From assembly GCA_036835375.1 (NCBI GenBank), contig DAITMB010000035.1, positions 1 through 41,201 of the forward strand: DNA of 41,201 nt. The letters are read 5' to 3'. The stretch comes from JANQTF01 sp036835375 (GTDB lineage Bacteria > Bacteroidota > Bacteroidia > J057). The notes beneath the pieces are model-generated. The model had not been told where the DNA came from, did no database searches, and saw only the letters and a list, made by a program, of their open reading frames with translations. Shown here piece by piece: positions 41,110 to 41,201 of the stretch. The stretch's first letter is position 1. Every line of letters starts with the position of its first letter. The position numbers and the translations under genes were made by a program.

Positions 41110-41201
41110 TCACATCCACCAAATCTCAATTTCCCGCCCCTCCACTTGCTCGGTTTCCCGGCGGATGCGCTGCTCCCAGGGTAGCTCGGTCGAGGGCAGC
41201 T
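41110..41201 (-). CDS. Possible C-terminal end of a gene cut by the window
   Basis: On the minus strand one frame stays open from the window edge to a stop at 41110-41112. The 29 residues include W-E-Q-R-I-R-R-E-T-E-Q-V-E-G-R-E-I-E and end I-W-W-M. Charged helical composition suggests real coding, but the piece is too short to identify. Confidence 0.35.
   Translation of the reverse strand, partial: LPSTELPWEQRIRRETEQVEGREIEIWWM

Noticed and set aside
1..41201. tRNA or rRNA genes
   Set aside because: I looked for T-loop and anticodon-stem patterns in the gaps and found none; a covariance-model search would be decisive.

Overview
The window reads as chromosomal DNA of a free-living member of the Bacteroidota, most likely a Saprospiria-like lineage (the class is an inference; the phylum is well supported). 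The evidence is a PorT-like type IX secretion (T9SS) gene directly behind the menaquinone methyltransferase gene, two secreted proteins with T9SS C-terminal sorting domains, several TAnnTTTG promoter elements, weak Shine-Dalgarno sequences, many short lipoproteins, and an IS200-like transposase remnant of a type common in this phylum. Most of the window is moderately GC-rich housekeeping DNA. Two patches are visibly AT-richer and look acquired: the transposase remnant near 2.7-3.0 kb and the lipoprotein gene near 40.4-40.9 kb.

Layout. 1-2220: Mrp-type Fe-S carrier (cut by the window edge), fabD, and a divergent SDR reductase. 2221-3362: a repeat-rich island with a 55-bp tandem repeat, a 101-N assembly gap, and two copies of a REP-like module flanking an internally deleted Y1 transposase. 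3363-9815: a lipoprotein, pyruvate carboxylase, miaA and a membrane protein. 10167-16259: nucleoside-type MFS transporter, 2OG-Fe(II) oxygenase, a T9SS-exported YD-repeat-like protein, an SMP-30/gluconolactonase-like lipoprotein and a Tat-signal Gfo/Idh/MocA oxidoreductase. 16488-22692: engB, ubiE/menG, porT, a T9SS-exported esterase, mnmA and an unknown single-TM protein. 22739-26502: polyphosphate glucokinase, a small helical protein, a 2H phosphoesterase-like protein, a small membrane protein and a family-16-like methyltransferase. 26780-30123: a degenerate Hsp70-like/pseudokinase fusion, then a TonB-like protein. 30430-34073: the complete oxidative pentose phosphate branch (gnd, zwf, pgl) with a small tail gene. 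34135-39978: DUF3467 protein, galactokinase, 3-hydroxyacyl-CoA dehydrogenase, a lipoprotein and RNase R. 39979-41201: a GC-rich non-coding patch, an AT-rich lipoprotein gene and a probable partial gene at the edge.

How the genes fit together. Polyphosphate glucokinase would make glucose-6-phosphate, which zwf, pgl and gnd oxidise to ribulose-5-phosphate with NAD(P)H; pyruvate carboxylase refills oxaloacetate. MiaA and MnmA both modify tRNA around the anticodon, EngB assists the large ribosomal subunit and RNase R degrades structured RNA. PorT belongs to the apparatus that would export the two sorting-domain proteins.

The strongest candidate for something undescribed is the 708-residue protein at 26780-28906. 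It has a whole Hsp70-type nucleotide-binding fold with eroded nucleotide loops, a coiled coil, a Pro/Glu/Val-rich linker, and a protein-kinase fold whose HRD and DFG aspartates are both replaced. It looks like a double pseudo-enzyme and therefore a scaffold or sensor. No database search was possible; every family name rests on motif recognition.
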